Positions 34,838-44,428 of a DNA stretch of 64,000 nucleotides are shown one piece after another. Within the stretch, counting starts at the first letter, position 1. The number at the start of each line of letters is the position of its first letter. The notes beneath the pieces were generated by a model. The model did no database searches. It had not been told where the DNA came from and saw nothing but the letters and a program-made list of their open reading frames with translations. Source of the DNA: Achromobacter spanius (lineage in GTDB: Bacteria > Pseudomonadota > Gammaproteobacteria > Burkholderiales > Burkholderiaceae_B); assembly GCF_002812705.1 (NCBI RefSeq), contig NZ_CP025030.1, positions 1,178,001 to 1,242,000 on the forward strand, read 5' to 3'. Both the position numbers and the translations under genes were made by a program.

Positions 34838-36523
34838 ATGCTCCCCGAGCAACAAAAACAGCTTATCTCCCTGATCCAGGCCGCCGTTGCGCAGAGCCTT
34901 CCCGACGCCCAGGCCAACGTGCTGCTCGAGCGCCCCAAGGTCGCCGCCCATGGCGACGTTGCCACCAACGTGGCCATGCAGCTGGCCAAGCCGGCACGCC
35001 GCAACCCGCGCGAACTGGCCCAAGCCATCGTCGACGCTCTGCTGGCCGCCCCCGAGGCCCGTGATCTGGTCGATAGCGCCGAAGTCGCCGGACCCGGCTT
35101 CATCAACTTGCGCATCACCGCCGCCGCGCGCCAGGCCGTCATCACCACCGTGGCCGAGCAGGGCGCAAGCTTTGGCCGCGCCCCGCGCAGCGGCGAGAAG
35201 ATCCTGGTTGAATTCGTGTCGGCCAACCCCACCGGCCCGCTGCACGTGGGCCATGCCCGCCAGGCCGCACTGGGCGACGCCCTGTGCCGCCTGTACGACG
35301 CCATCGGCTGGGACGTCACCCGCGAGTTCTATTACAACGACGCCGGCAACCAGATCCACAACCTGGCCATCAGCGTGCAGGCGCGCGCCCGTGGCCTGAC
35401 GACCGAATCCCCCGACTGGCCGGAAGACGGCTACAAGGGCGACTACATCGCCGACATCGCGCGCGATTTCCAGGCAGGCAAGACCATCCAGCCGTCCGAC
35501 GGCGAGCCCGTCACCGCCACCGGCAATATCGACAACCTGGACGACATCCGCGTCTTCGCCGTGGCCTACCTGCGCCGCGAACAAGACCTGGACCTGCAAG
35601 CGTTCGGCCTGGCGTTCGACAACTACTACCTGGAAAGCTCGCTGTACACGTCGGGCCGGGTCGAAGCCACCGTCAAGGCGCTGGTCGCCGGCGGCCATAC
35701 CTATGAAGAGGGCGGCGCGCTGTGGCTGCGCACCACCGAACTGGGTACGGGCGACGACAAAGACCGCGTCATGCGCAAAAGCGAAGGCGGCTACACCTAC
35801 TTCGTGCCGGACGTGGCGTATCACAAGGCCAAGTGGGAACGCGGCTTTCACCGCGCCGTGAACATCCAGGGCAGCGACCACCACGGCACCGTGGCCCGCG
35901 TGCGCGCCGGCCTGCAAGCGCTGAACGAAGGCATTCCGAAGGACTACCCGTCTTACGTGCTGCACAAGATGGTCAAGGTGATGCGCGGCGGCGAAGAGGT
36001 CAAGATCTCCAAGCGCGCCGGCAGCTACGTCACCATGCGCGACCTGATCGACTGGGTGGGCCGCGACGCCGTGCGCTACTTCCTGATCCAGCGCCGCGCC
36101 GACACCGAGTTCGTGTTCGACGTGGACCTGGCCTTGTCGAAAAGCGACGAGAACCCGGTCTATTACATCCAGTACGCCCACGCGCGCATCTGCACGATGA
36201 TCAACAACGCCGGCATGCCCGCCGCCGACGTAGCCACCGCCGATACGTCCTTGCTGACCGCGCCGTCTGAATTCGCGCTGATGCAACGCCTGGCCGAATT
36301 CCCCAACGTGGTGGCGCTGGCCGCCCAGGACCTGTCGCCGCACCACATTGCTTTCTGGCTGCGCGATTGCGCGTCGGACTTCCACGCCTGGTACAGCGCC
36401 GAACGTGTGCTGGTGGACGACGTGGCTTTGAAGCTGGCCCGCCTGCGTCTGGCCGCCACGACGCGCCAGGTACTGGCCAACGGCTTGGCGCTGATGGGCG
36501 TGTCCGCGCCCGAGCGGATGTAA
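34838..36523 (+). CDS. argS: Arginyl-tRNA synthetase
   Basis: 561 residues, class I. The HIGH motif is HVGHAR in [16 protein letters not shown]. The KMSKS-equivalent is KISKR near residue 389. The N-terminal additional domain (about 1-105) that recognises the tRNA D-loop and a C-terminal anticodon-binding domain ending [13 protein letters not shown] are both present. The ATG at 34838 ([14 protein letters not shown]) matches the conserved start; the frame is open 41 codons further upstream. Followed 9 bp later by the SPOR-domain gene. Confidence 0.97.
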   Translation: MLPEQQKQLISLIQAAVAQSLPDAQANVLLERPKVAAHGDVATNVAMQLAKPARRNPRELAQAIVDALLAAPEARDLVDSAEVAGPGFINLRITAAARQAVITTVAEQGASFGRAPRSGEKILVEFVSANPTGPLHVGHARQAALGDALCRLYDAIGWDVTREFYYNDAGNQIHNLAISVQARARGLTTESPDWPEDGYKGDYIADIARDFQAGKTIQPSDGEPVTATGNIDNLDDIRVFAVAYLRREQDLDLQAFGLAFDNYYLESSLYTSGRVEATVKALVAGGHTYEEGGALWLRTTELGTGDDKDRVMRKSEGGYTYFVPDVAYHKAKWERGFHRAVNIQGSDHHGTVARVRAGLQALNEGIPKDYPSYVLHKMVKVMRGGEEVKISKRAGSYVTMRDLIDWVGRDAVRYFLIQRRADTEFVFDVDLALSKSDENPVYYIQYAHARICTMINNAGMPAADVATADTSLLTAPSEFALMQRLAEFPNVVALAAQDLSPHHIAFWLRDCASDFHAWYSAERVLVDDVALKLARLRLAATTRQVLANGLALMGVSAPERM

Positions 36524-36532
36524 CATCGGTTC

Positions 36533-37258
36533 ATGGCAACCAAGCGCAAAACCACCCGCCGTTCCTCTGGCGAAAGCGGCAGCACCCTTTACGGGGCGCT
36601 CGCCGGCCTGCTTCTCGGCCTGATCGTGGCCGCCGTCGTGGCCTTTTACGTCACCAAGGCTCCCGTGCCCTTCGTGGACCGTGCCACCCGCCAGGGCGAC
36701 ACGGGCAAGCTGCCCGACCCGCGCCAGGCGCCGGACCCGAACGCGGGCCTGTACGGCCGCGACGGGGCGGCGGGCGCGCCGCCCACCGGCCCCACGGCCA
36801 CCGCGCCGATGCCGCTGCCGGGTGCGGGCACTGCGTCCAAGCCCGACGAAACGCCATCCCGGCTGGATGACCTGGGTGCGCTGATCGCCACCTTGCCGTC
36901 CACCAGCAAGCCGCAGGCCGCCGCGCCGAATCAAAGCGCCACCGCAAGCAGCAACGCAACCCCCAGCGCAAGCCCGACGCCCTTGTCCAAACCCGCGCCA
37001 GCCGCCAAAGCCGCTGCCCCGGCGGCAACGGGCACGTACTACTTGCAGGCGGGTGCGTTTCGCGGTGAAAGCGACGCTGAATCGTTAAGGGCTCGCATCA
37101 TCCTGCTGGGCCTGCCGGTGGCGGTGCAAAAGGCCGAAGTCAACGGCAAGCCGTTGAACCGTGTGCGGGTGGGTCCGTTTGCGCGGCTGGACGACATGAA
37201 TCGCGCACGTGGCCGCCTGGGCGAAAACAAGATCGAAACCGCCGTGGTGCGCCAGTAA
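36533..37258 (+). CDS. SPOR-domain cell-division protein (FtsN-like)
   Basis: 241 residues. A short basic cytoplasmic N-terminus (ATKRKTTRRSSG) precedes one membrane helix (about 20-42, LYGALAGLLLGLIVAAVVAFY). A long Pro/Ala/Thr-rich linker leads to a SPOR domain in the last ~78 residues (GTYYLQAGAFRGESDAESLR ... NRVRVGPFARLDDM). SPOR domains bind denuded peptidoglycan at the septum. Position between argS and dsbA is a frequent setting for this gene in related bacteria. Confidence 0.88.
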   Translation: MATKRKTTRRSSGESGSTLYGALAGLLLGLIVAAVVAFYVTKAPVPFVDRATRQGDTGKLPDPRQAPDPNAGLYGRDGAAGAPPTGPTATAPMPLPGAGTASKPDETPSRLDDLGALIATLPSTSKPQAAAPNQSATASSNATPSASPTPLSKPAPAAKAAAPAATGTYYLQAGAFRGESDAESLRARIILLGLPVAVQKAEVNGKPLNRVRVGPFARLDDMNRARGRLGENKIETAVVRQ

Positions 37259-37339
37259 GCCTATCCGGCGCTATTTTTTGCATTGAACTTATCCGGCCCC
37301 GAGCCTGTCTGTAACTTTTTACTCAGGAACCTCTCATCC

Positions 37340-37972
37340 ATGTTGTCCCCCAAGATTATTCGCATCATGGCCGCGGCCGCGCTGAGCGCCTCGGCGTTCT
37401 TCAGCCCGGTAAGCCACGCTCAAGGCACGCAAGCCTATGTGGCAATCAACCCGCCGCTGCCGTCGGACACCCCGGGCAAAGTGGAAGTGCTGGAATTCTT
37501 CGCCTATACCTGCCCGCATTGCGCCGCCATGGAACCCATGGTTGAAGAGTGGGCCAAGACGGTTCCTTCGGACGTCGTCCTCAAGCAAGTTCCCATCGCG
37601 TTCAACGCCGGCATGAAGCCGCTGCAACAGGTCTACTACACGTTCCTGGCCCTGGAACGCCCCGACCTGCACGCCAAGTTCTTCACCGCCATCCACGGTG
37701 AACACAAGCGCCTGTTCGACAAGAAGTCCATGGGCGACTGGGTTGCGACGCAAGGCGTGGACCGCGCCAAGTTCGATTCCGTGTTCGATTCGTTCAGCGT
37801 GCAAACCCAGGTGCAGCGCGCCACCCAGTTGGCCGACGCCTACCGCATCGACGGCACGCCGTCGTTTGCCGTCGGCGGCAAGTTCATGACCTCGCCGGTC
37901 ATGGCGGGCAACAGCTACGAAGGCGCCCTGAAGGAAGTCGACAAATTGATCCCGATGGCGCGCAACAAGTAA
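37340..37972 (+). CDS. dsbA: Thiol:disulfide interchange protein DsbA
   Basis: 210 residues with a signal peptide ([20 protein letters not shown]). The thioredoxin-fold active site is CPHC in [14 protein letters not shown]. The cis-proline region is [11 protein letters not shown]. Introduces disulfide bonds into exported proteins. The ATG at 37340 is preceded by AGGAAC. An open frame to 37283 lacks a signal peptide at its start. A very strong terminator follows. Confidence 0.95.
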   Translation: MLSPKIIRIMAAAALSASAFFSPVSHAQGTQAYVAINPPLPSDTPGKVEVLEFFAYTCPHCAAMEPMVEEWAKTVPSDVVLKQVPIAFNAGMKPLQQVYYTFLALERPDLHAKFFTAIHGEHKRLFDKKSMGDWVATQGVDRAKFDSVFDSFSVQTQVQRATQLADAYRIDGTPSFAVGGKFMTSPVMAGNSYEGALKEVDKLIPMARNK

Positions 37973-37995
37973 TTCGGTTTGCGCAGGGATTGCAG

Positions 37996-38030
37996 AGCGC
38001 CCCGGCCACATGGCCGGGGCGCTTTCTTTT
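37996..38030 (+). terminator. Rho-independent terminator after dsbA
   Basis: Perfect 12-bp GC-rich stem (37996-38007 with 38012-38023), 4-nt loop ACAT, then TTCTTTT. Confidence 0.95.
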
Positions 38031-38131
38031 GAGAAATCGTTGAGACATTGCGCCGCCCTTTTGCACCCACGGCGCTACACTTTCGCCACAAGAATTCGCC
38101 GCAAAGACGGCATCACATGGGTGGAAGACAA

Positions 38132-39349
38132 ATGAAACAGCAATTCCTGCGCAAACGCGCCGCATGGTGTCTGGGCCTGTGCCTGGCGTTCAGTGCCAAC
38201 GCCACGCACGCGAGTGCGGCTGACGGCGTGAAAATCGGCGTGCTTACCGACATGGCGGGCGTGACCGCCGATGCCACGGGCAAGGGCTCGGTCGAGGCCG
38301 CCCGGCTGGCCATCGAGGAGATGGGCGGCACCGTACTGGGCAAACCGATTTCGCTGGTCTCGGGCGACCATCAACATCGCCCCGACATCGGCAGCAGCAT
38401 GGTCCGCAAGTGGTATGACACCGACGGCGTGGACGTGGTGGTGGACGTGCCTAATTCGTCAGTCGCGTTGGCGGTGCAGGGCATCGCGCGCGAAAAGAAG
38501 AAGCTGGTGTTGTTCTCCAGCCCCGGCACTACCGCGCTGTCACAAGCGCAGTGCTCGCCCTACGGCGTGCAGTGGACGTACACGACCTACGCCCTGTCTC
38601 GCGGCACGGCCACCGCCGTGGTCAACGAAGGCAACAAGCGCTGGTTCATCCTGGCGTCGGACTACGCCTTTGGCAAGCAACTGGCGGCCGACACCGAGAC
38701 CGTCGTCAAAGCCAACGGCGGCGAAGTCGTCGGCACCGTCTTCCATCCGCTGAACGCATCGGACTTTGCCTCCTTCTTGCTTCAGGCCCAGGGGACCAAG
38801 GCGCAAATCATCGCCATCGCCAACGCGGGCGGAGACACGATCTCAGCCATCAAGCAAGCCGCGGAATTCGGAATCGGCGGCGCGCAGCAACTGGCGGCCA
38901 TGCTGCTGCTGATCACGGACGTGCACAGCCTGGGCCTGCAGGCGGCGCAAAAGACTTATCTGACCGTGCCGTCGTACTGGAACATGAACGACGGCACGCG
39001 CGCCTTTACCAAAAAGTTCGAAGCGCGCGTCGGCCGGCCGCCCACCTTCCTTCAGGCCGGCGTCTACGGCTCGGTGCGCCACTACCTGCAAGCCGTGAAG
39101 GCGGCCGGCACGGTGGACGCAGATGCCGTCATGGCAAAAATGAAATCGCTGCCTATCGATGACCCCTTCAGTATCAACGCGCATATTCGCGAAGACGGCC
39201 TGGTGGTGCGCGACATGATGCTGGCTCAGGTAAAAACGCCTGCGCAATCCAAGGGGCCCTGGGACTACTACAACATCGTGCGCAACATCCCCGGCGACAC
39301 GCTGGCATGGCCGCTGGCGGACAGCCAATGCCCGCTGGTCAAACGATGA
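38132..39349 (+). CDS. Branched-chain-type ABC substrate-binding protein (Leu/Ile/Val-binding family)
   Basis: 405 residues from ATG 38132, which has GGAAG six nt upstream and gives a clean signal peptide (WCLGLCLAFSANATHASA). Mature sequence ADGVKIGVLTDMAGVTADA and VDVVVDVPNSSVALAVQG are type-I periplasmic binding protein features. No permease or ATPase genes are next to it. Its stop overlaps the start of an alpha/beta hydrolase gene, so it may act as a solitary receptor or serve an importer elsewhere. Confidence 0.88.
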   Translation: MKQQFLRKRAAWCLGLCLAFSANATHASAADGVKIGVLTDMAGVTADATGKGSVEAARLAIEEMGGTVLGKPISLVSGDHQHRPDIGSSMVRKWYDTDGVDVVVDVPNSSVALAVQGIAREKKKLVLFSSPGTTALSQAQCSPYGVQWTYTTYALSRGTATAVVNEGNKRWFILASDYAFGKQLAADTETVVKANGGEVVGTVFHPLNASDFASFLLQAQGTKAQIIAIANAGGDTISAIKQAAEFGIGGAQQLAAMLLLITDVHSLGLQAAQKTYLTVPSYWNMNDGTRAFTKKFEARVGRPPTFLQAGVYGSVRHYLQAVKAAGTVDADAVMAKMKSLPIDDPFSINAHIREDGLVVRDMMLAQVKTPAQSKGPWDYYNIVRNIPGDTLAWPLADSQCPLVKR

Positions 39350-40332
39350 TGCAAGCACAGGGCCTGACCCAAACCCAGCAAGCCCAGACCCAGGCCGTCA
39401 CGCTGGCCGATTTCGGCAGCTTCTATGCGGGTGGCAGGCCGGTGACCATCACTGGCCTGGCCCAGCGCGAGATCGCGTTCACCAAAAGCGCGTCACTGGC
39501 TTATGACCCCAACGGCCTGTACCACTTTGAACAGGCCTACGTGCAGTACTTCATCCCGGCGCGATTAGCGCATCCGCTGCCCGTCGTGCTGCTGCACGGC
39601 GGCGGCATGACGGGCGCGATGTGGGAGCAAACGCCCGACGGACGCCCAGGCTGGATGCAGCATTTTCTGCGTCAGGGGCATGCGGTGTATGTGGTGGATA
39701 ACGTCGAGCGTGGGCGCGCGGGTTGGGCGCCATTCGAACAGGTGTGGCCCGAGCCGCCCATCATCCGAAGCGCGCAGGAAAGCTGGTCACTGTTCCGGCT
39801 GGGCCGCGCCGAGGATTTCGACGCGCGCCGTGCCTTCGCCGGCCAGCGCTTTCCGGTCAGCGCGTTCGACGACTTCATCCGACATGCCGTGCCGCGCTGG
39901 CTGGGCAACAACGACGCGGCGCTGCAAGGCTTCTGTGCGGTGCTCGACCGCGTCGGCCCCTGCCTGGTGGTGGCACACAGCCATGGCGGCGAAGTGGCCT
40001 ACCGGGCGCTGCACGCGCGGCCCGATCTGGTGCGCGGCGTCATCGGCATTGAGCCATCGGGTTTCTCCGGCGACGTCGCGGCCGCCGCCGTCGCGGCCAA
40101 ACCGTTTCTGTTCGTCTATGGCGACTATCTGGACGCCACGCCGCTGTGGCAACGCCTATGCGTCAGCGGCCAGGACTATGCCGATACGCTGGCACGCCAC
40201 GGTGCCCGGGTCGACACCTGGCGGCTGGCAGAGATGGGCATTGCGGGAAATTCGCACATGCCGATGATGGACGACAACAGCGACGACATCGCCGCCCGCA
40301 TCGGCACGTGGATACGCGCCGCGTCGGTGTGA
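39346..40332 (+). CDS. Alpha/beta hydrolase
   Basis: 328 residues. Start at ATG 39346 overlapping the previous stop in ATGATGA; an in-frame ATG at 39307 would overlap by 43 bases and is less likely. Oxyanion-hole motif LHGGGMTG, nucleophile elbow AHSHGGEVA and a late histidine in GNSHMPMMDDNS are consistent with a serine hydrolase. No signal peptide, so cytoplasmic. Coupling to the binding-protein gene suggests that the imported compound is an ester or lactone substrate, which is inference. Confidence 0.85.
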   Translation: MMQAQGLTQTQQAQTQAVTLADFGSFYAGGRPVTITGLAQREIAFTKSASLAYDPNGLYHFEQAYVQYFIPARLAHPLPVVLLHGGGMTGAMWEQTPDGRPGWMQHFLRQGHAVYVVDNVERGRAGWAPFEQVWPEPPIIRSAQESWSLFRLGRAEDFDARRAFAGQRFPVSAFDDFIRHAVPRWLGNNDAALQGFCAVLDRVGPCLVVAHSHGGEVAYRALHARPDLVRGVIGIEPSGFSGDVAAAAVAAKPFLFVYGDYLDATPLWQRLCVSGQDYADTLARHGARVDTWRLAEMGIAGNSHMPMMDDNSDDIAARIGTWIRAASV

Positions 40333-40354
40333 AGCCGTCGCGGCGGCGTCAGCG

Positions 40355-41548
40355 TTATGCGCCGACCGCGGCCGCCTTCTCCAGCGCCTGGGTCAGGTCG
40401 GCGATGATGTCGTCCGGCGACTCCAGGCCGATGTGCAAACGCACCAGCGCGTTGTCGCCTTCGCCCCAATAGCGATGCTTGGACAGGTCTTTGGGCGACA
40501 CCAGTTGCACCAGGCTTTCGTAGCCGCCCCACGAAAAGCCAATGCCGAACAAGGTCAGCGCATCTACGAAGGCGCCCGCCGCGGCGGGCGATAGACGCAG
40601 TTCGACGGACAGCATGCCGTTGGAGCCGGTGCAGTCGCGCTGCCACAGCGCATGGCCCGGATCTTCGGGCCACGCCGGGTGGAACAGGCGCACGGTTTCG
40701 GGACGGTTCTTGAAGAATTCGCACACCTGCATGGCATTGCGCGCGTGCTGCGCCATGCGGATCGGCATGGTGCGCACGCCGCGCAGCGCCAGCCAGGCGT
40801 CGTCGGCGCTGATGGAATAACCCATCGCGTACTGCGTGCGGTTCAGCTTCTTGGCGATGGCCTCGTCGTTCGTCACCACCGCACCCAGCATCAGGTCGGA
40901 GTGGCCGCCCACGTACTTCGTGCCGGCAATGACGGACACCTGCGCCCCCAGCGTCAGCGGGCGGTAGATATAGCCGGAGCCCCAGGTGTTGTCGGTGGCC
41001 AGCACCAGGCCGTGGCGGTTGGCAACGGCCGCCATGGCGCCCATGTCCAGCATTTCAAACAGCAGCGAGCCCGGTGATTCCACGTACAGCAGCTTGGTGT
41101 TGGGTTGCACCAAGGCGTCCAGGTCTTCATCGGCCGCGAAGTAGGTGATGCTGATGTTCATGCGCTTGAGCACCGCGTCGTCCAGCTCTCGCATCGGGCC
41201 GTAGACGCAATCGGAAATCAGCGCATGGTCGCCCGCCGAGCACAGCGCCATCATCACCATCGTCATCGCCGATAGCCCCGACGAGGCCAGATAGCAGTGC
41301 GTGCCGCCTTCCAGGTGTGTGAAGACCTCTTCCAGCGCGGCGTGGGTATCCATGCCCATGCGGCCGTAAGTGGTGGCACGGTCGCCAGCGGCCTTGCTGC
41401 GCTGTGCCTGCTCCAACGCGGCCAGGTTCTGGAACCGCACGGTGCTGGCGCGCATGGGCGGCAGCGGCACGGGCGCCGTGCCGGTTTCGGGGTCGAACGG
41501 GGCGGTGCCCGCGTGCTGCAATACCGTATCGATGTGTTTGGAGGTCAT
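40355..41548 (-). CDS. metC: Cystathionine beta-lyase or related Cys/Met-metabolism PLP enzyme
   Basis: 397 residues of the Cys/Met-metabolism PLP family. YGRMG binds the phosphate of the neighbouring subunit. DNTWGSGYIYRPL carries the cofactor-contacting Asp. The Schiff-base lysine is in VIAGTKYVGGHSD. The C-terminal GFSWGGYESLV segment is typical of cystathionine beta-lyase rather than gamma-synthase. Cleaves cystathionine to homocysteine, pyruvate and ammonia. ATG 41548 chosen; a TTG at 41554 is also in frame. Confidence 0.88.
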   Translation of the reverse strand: MTSKHIDTVLQHAGTAPFDPETGTAPVPLPPMRASTVRFQNLAALEQAQRSKAAGDRATTYGRMGMDTHAALEEVFTHLEGGTHCYLASSGLSAMTMVMMALCSAGDHALISDCVYGPMRELDDAVLKRMNISITYFAADEDLDALVQPNTKLLYVESPGSLLFEMLDMGAMAAVANRHGLVLATDNTWGSGYIYRPLTLGAQVSVIAGTKYVGGHSDLMLGAVVTNDEAIAKKLNRTQYAMGYSISADDAWLALRGVRTMPIRMAQHARNAMQVCEFFKNRPETVRLFHPAWPEDPGHALWQRDCTGSNGMLSVELRLSPAAAGAFVDALTLFGIGFSWGGYESLVQLVSPKDLSKHRYWGEGDNALVRLHIGLESPDDIIADLTQALEKAAAVGA

Positions 41549-41690
41549 CTTCAAGGGGAATGCTGGAGAAATGAACAGGGCCGGACGGGGCCAACGGCGC
41601 CTGCCTGATGGAGCCGGGCTAGCGGCAAACAGGATGAACCATATCAGGCGTAGGGACGCCTGTCCCGGGCCGTATCGTTGAGCAGTCGCT

Positions 41691-42497
41691 TTAGCCAGAA
41701 ATCCAGCTTACGACTTCCGGTAATTCGGCACGCCGCGTGCGGTAGCTGTTGGCCGGATGCGCGGCGTCGGCGTAGCCGAAGGAAATGCCGCAGACCACGC
41801 GCCGGTCGGAGCCAATGCCAAGCACCTCGCGCAGCACTTCCGGATACATCGCGAGCGAAGCCTGCGCCACCGTGGCTACGCCATTGGCCTGGGCCGCCAG
41901 CAGGAAGTTGGCGACGTAGCCGCCGCAGTCCATCGCGCCGTATTCGCCCAGCGCCTCATCGGTGGTGATGATGGCCACGTGCGGCGCGTCGAACAACTGG
42001 AAATTGCGCATCTCTTGCTGGCGGTAGGCGTCGCGGTCACCGCGCGCCACGCCCACCGCGCCGTACAGCTGGAAGCCCGATTCCCGGCGGCGCGCCAGGT
42101 ATTCGTTGCGGTATTCGCGGGGGAAAGGGAAGTCGGGTGTGAAGGCGGGGCCGGCATCGGCGGCTTGCGCCCGCGCTTGCAGCGCCGCGCGCAGGCGCTC
42201 GGTGCCCGCGCCTTCGGTAATGGCCACTTGCCAGGGCTGGCAGTTGCACCAGGACGCCGTGCGCTGCGCCAGCGTCAGGATGCGTTCGATGACATTGCGC
42301 GGCACCGGCGCGGGCAGGAAAGCGCGGCAGCTATGACGGGCAAGCAGCAGGGCTTGCAGGGCGGCGTCGGGGTTCGCGTCGGGATTCGAGACGGCATTCG
42401 TGTCGGGATTCAAGACCGAGGGCGAGTCAGGGATCGCGCCGGGATTCCCGTCATCATCCTCGGGGACTTGCTGGCTTTGCGCGGCGTGTGTCGTCAT
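41691..42497 (-). CDS. Nitroreductase-family flavoprotein
   Basis: 268 residues from ATG 42497. The nitroreductase core begins around residue 50 (LLARHSCRAFLPAPVPRNVI). FMN-contacting segments TASWCNCQPWQVAI and GYVANFLLAAQANGVATV are visible. A 45-residue N-terminal extension is rich in Asn/Pro/Asp with a degenerate NPD repeat and is not part of the fold. Reduces quinones or nitro compounds with NAD(P)H; substrate unknown. Divergent from the LysE exporter with 110 bp between starts. Confidence 0.88.
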   Translation of the reverse strand: MTTHAAQSQQVPEDDDGNPGAIPDSPSVLNPDTNAVSNPDANPDAALQALLLARHSCRAFLPAPVPRNVIERILTLAQRTASWCNCQPWQVAITEGAGTERLRAALQARAQAADAGPAFTPDFPFPREYRNEYLARRRESGFQLYGAVGVARGDRDAYRQQEMRNFQLFDAPHVAIITTDEALGEYGAMDCGGYVANFLLAAQANGVATVAQASLAMYPEVLREVLGIGSDRRVVCGISFGYADAAHPANSYRTRRAELPEVVSWISG

Positions 42498-42607
42498 GGC
42501 GTGTCTCTGTGTCCTTTGTGTCCCGTGCCGGGGGCTGAACGGTGTGGTTTTGCCCTTATGATGCCATTCTCCGGCTGACCGGCGCCCACCCCAACCAGGC
42601 CACACCC

Positions 42608-43234
42608 ATGCTGCCCCTAGACACTCTGACCGCCTTTTTCGGCATTGCCGTTCTGCTCGCGCTGACGCCGGGACCGGACAACGTATTCGTGCTGATGCAA
42701 TCGGCCATCTGGGGACGCAAGGCGGGCATGCTGGTGGTACTGGGGCTGTGCACGGGGTTGCTGGGTCACACGGCCGCCGTCGCCCTGGGGCTGGCCGCCG
42801 TGTTCGCCGCGTCGCCCATGGCGTTTACAGCATTGAAGCTGGCGGGCGCGGCGTACCTGGCCTATCTGGCCTGGCAGATTCTGCGCGCGCCGGTGGAATC
42901 GGAAGCCGGCAAGGCGCCCGAGCCCTTGAGGCCCGGCGCGCTGTACCGGCGCGGCATCGTCATGAACCTGACCAACCCCAAGGTGCTGCTGTTCTTCTTT
43001 GCCTTCCTGCCGCAATTCACCACGCCGGCGCTGGGTCCGGTGGGCTTGCAGGTCATGCAGTTGGGCGCCGTGTTCATCGTGTCGACGCTGTTGGTGTTTG
43101 GCGCCATCGCCTTCTTTTCCGGCGCCTTTGGCGAACTGCTGCAACGCTCGGTGACGGCCAAGCGCTGGCTGAACCGCATCGCCGCCTTGGTGTTCGTGGG
43201 CCTGGCCGTCAGGCTGGCCACCGCCACGCGCTGA
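42608..43234 (+). CDS. LysE/RhtB-family exporter
   Basis: 208 residues, six membrane segments. ALTPGPDNVFVLMQSAIWGR is the LysE signature, and AGAAYLAYLAWQILR and NLTNPKVLLFFFAFLPQF follow as expected. ATG 42608 chosen over the frame opening at 42542, which lacks hydrophobic character. Inner-membrane exporter of an amino acid or related compound. Confidence 0.88.
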   Translation: MLPLDTLTAFFGIAVLLALTPGPDNVFVLMQSAIWGRKAGMLVVLGLCTGLLGHTAAVALGLAAVFAASPMAFTALKLAGAAYLAYLAWQILRAPVESEAGKAPEPLRPGALYRRGIVMNLTNPKVLLFFFAFLPQFTTPALGPVGLQVMQLGAVFIVSTLLVFGAIAFFSGAFGELLQRSVTAKRWLNRIAALVFVGLAVRLATATR

Positions 43235-43287
43235 CCGTGGCGGGTTCCGTCTGGAACCCGCCTTGCCTACCGCGTATTGCTTGCTGC

Positions 43288-44355
43288 TCAGGCGGCCGTG
43301 AACCGCACAATGCCATCCGCGCCGGTCGCGCGTTTCAGCTTGCCTTCGAAATAAAGCGCATGCAGGTGCGCCAGCGCCTCGCCCATGGCGAAGGTCAGTT
43401 GGTGCAGGTCCAGCTTGCGCTTGAACAGCACTGGCACGATGTCGGAGGTTGAGTGCGGCTGCACCGCGCACGCCTCCAGCACTTCGGCCAGGCGGTCGCG
43501 GTGGTGCTCGTGCTGCTGCGCGATGCGCTCGTGCAGGCCCTTGAACGGACGGCCGTGCGACGGCAGCACCAGCGTGTCGCGGGGCAGGCCGGCGTAGCCG
43601 TCCAGCGACCGCAGATACAGGGGCAGGGGGTTGGCATCGGGTTCGTAGTCGAACACGCTGACGTTGGTGGAGATGCGTGGCAAGACCATGTCGCCGGAGA
43701 TCAGCACGTTCAGGTCAGGCGAAAACAGCGACGCATGCTCGGGCGCATGGCCATAGCCCACGATCACGCGCCAGTCGTGGCCGCCAATGCGGACCTGATC
43801 GCCGTGCATGATGCGCGTGTAGCGCGCGGGTACGGCGGGCACCAGGTTCGGGAAGTAGTTGGCGCGCTGACGGATCTGCTCTTGCGCGTCGGGGTCGGTC
43901 AAACCATGGCGGGCGAAGTGCTCCACCGCCGACTGGCCACCGGGGCCGGCGCCCGCATCGTTGCGGCGCGACGACCACAACGACGCCACCATGAAGTCGG
44001 TCATCGTCATCCACAGCCGCGCGTTCCAGCGCTCACACAGCCAATAGGCAAGGCCGATGTGGTCGGGGTGCATGTGCGTGACCAGCACACGCAGCACGGG
44101 CAGGCCTTCCAGCTCGTTCTTGAATACGTCTTCCCACAGCGACTTCACTTCGTCGCGCGAAATGCCACAGTCAACGATGGTCCAGCCGTCCTGGCCATCG
44201 ATGTTGTCGCGCAGCAGCCAGAGATTGATATGATCCAGCGCGAACGGCAGCGGCATACGTATCCACTTGACGCCTTCGGCCACCACCTGGGCCCGGCCGG
44301 CTTCGGGCTGGAAGTCTGCCCAGGGGTACTGCAATTTCTGTTCGTTGGGGTTCAT
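43288..44355 (-). CDS. MBL-fold metallo-hydrolase
   Basis: 355 residues. The zinc motif is THMHPDHIG (HxHxDH). Further ligands are in GYGHAPEHASLF and SGDMVLPRIS, and the terminal LPSHGRPFKG histidine is present. C-terminal winged-helix-like region of about 70 residues (HQLTFAMGEALAHLHALYFEG) as in LACTB2-like hydrolases. Start ATG 44355 with GAGG upstream; a GTG at 44370 is also open. It diverges from liuR, and the shared promoter holds two LiuR-like boxes, so it is probably a member of the same regulon. A thioesterase or hydrolase acting on a CoA or acyl intermediate is inference. Confidence 0.87.
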   Translation of the reverse strand: MNPNEQKLQYPWADFQPEAGRAQVVAEGVKWIRMPLPFALDHINLWLLRDNIDGQDGWTIVDCGISRDEVKSLWEDVFKNELEGLPVLRVLVTHMHPDHIGLAYWLCERWNARLWMTMTDFMVASLWSSRRNDAGAGPGGQSAVEHFARHGLTDPDAQEQIRQRANYFPNLVPAVPARYTRIMHGDQVRIGGHDWRVIVGYGHAPEHASLFSPDLNVLISGDMVLPRISTNVSVFDYEPDANPLPLYLRSLDGYAGLPRDTLVLPSHGRPFKGLHERIAQQHEHHRDRLAEVLEACAVQPHSTSDIVPVLFKRKLDLHQLTFAMGEALAHLHALYFEGKLKRATGADGIVRFTAA

Positions 44356-44372
44356 TGCCTCGCGCTCCACGC

Positions 44373-44388
44373 TTGACGTTCACGTCAA
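44373..44388. promoter_or_regulatory. LiuR-like box 1 (MBL hydrolase / liuR promoter)
   Basis: TTGACGTTCACGTCAA, a perfect palindrome of 7-bp arms around a TC centre, extended by one more C/G pair on each side. It has the same TTnACGT-N2-ACGTnAA architecture as the two boxes at 44399 and 46180. Confidence 0.7.
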
Positions 44389-44398
44389 GTCATCATAA

Positions 44399-44414
44399 TT
44401 TACGTTTACGTAAA
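44399..44414. promoter_or_regulatory. LiuR-like box 2 (liuR promoter)
   Basis: TTTACGTTTACGTAAA, 15 bp before the liuR start codon. Identical over 16 bases to the box at 46180-46195 before liuA. Confidence 0.75.
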
Positions 44415-44428
44415 CTGCCACACGTCGC

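Noticed and set aside
34739..36934. 731-codon open frame on the minus strand
   Set aside because: Antisense to argS and the SPOR gene.
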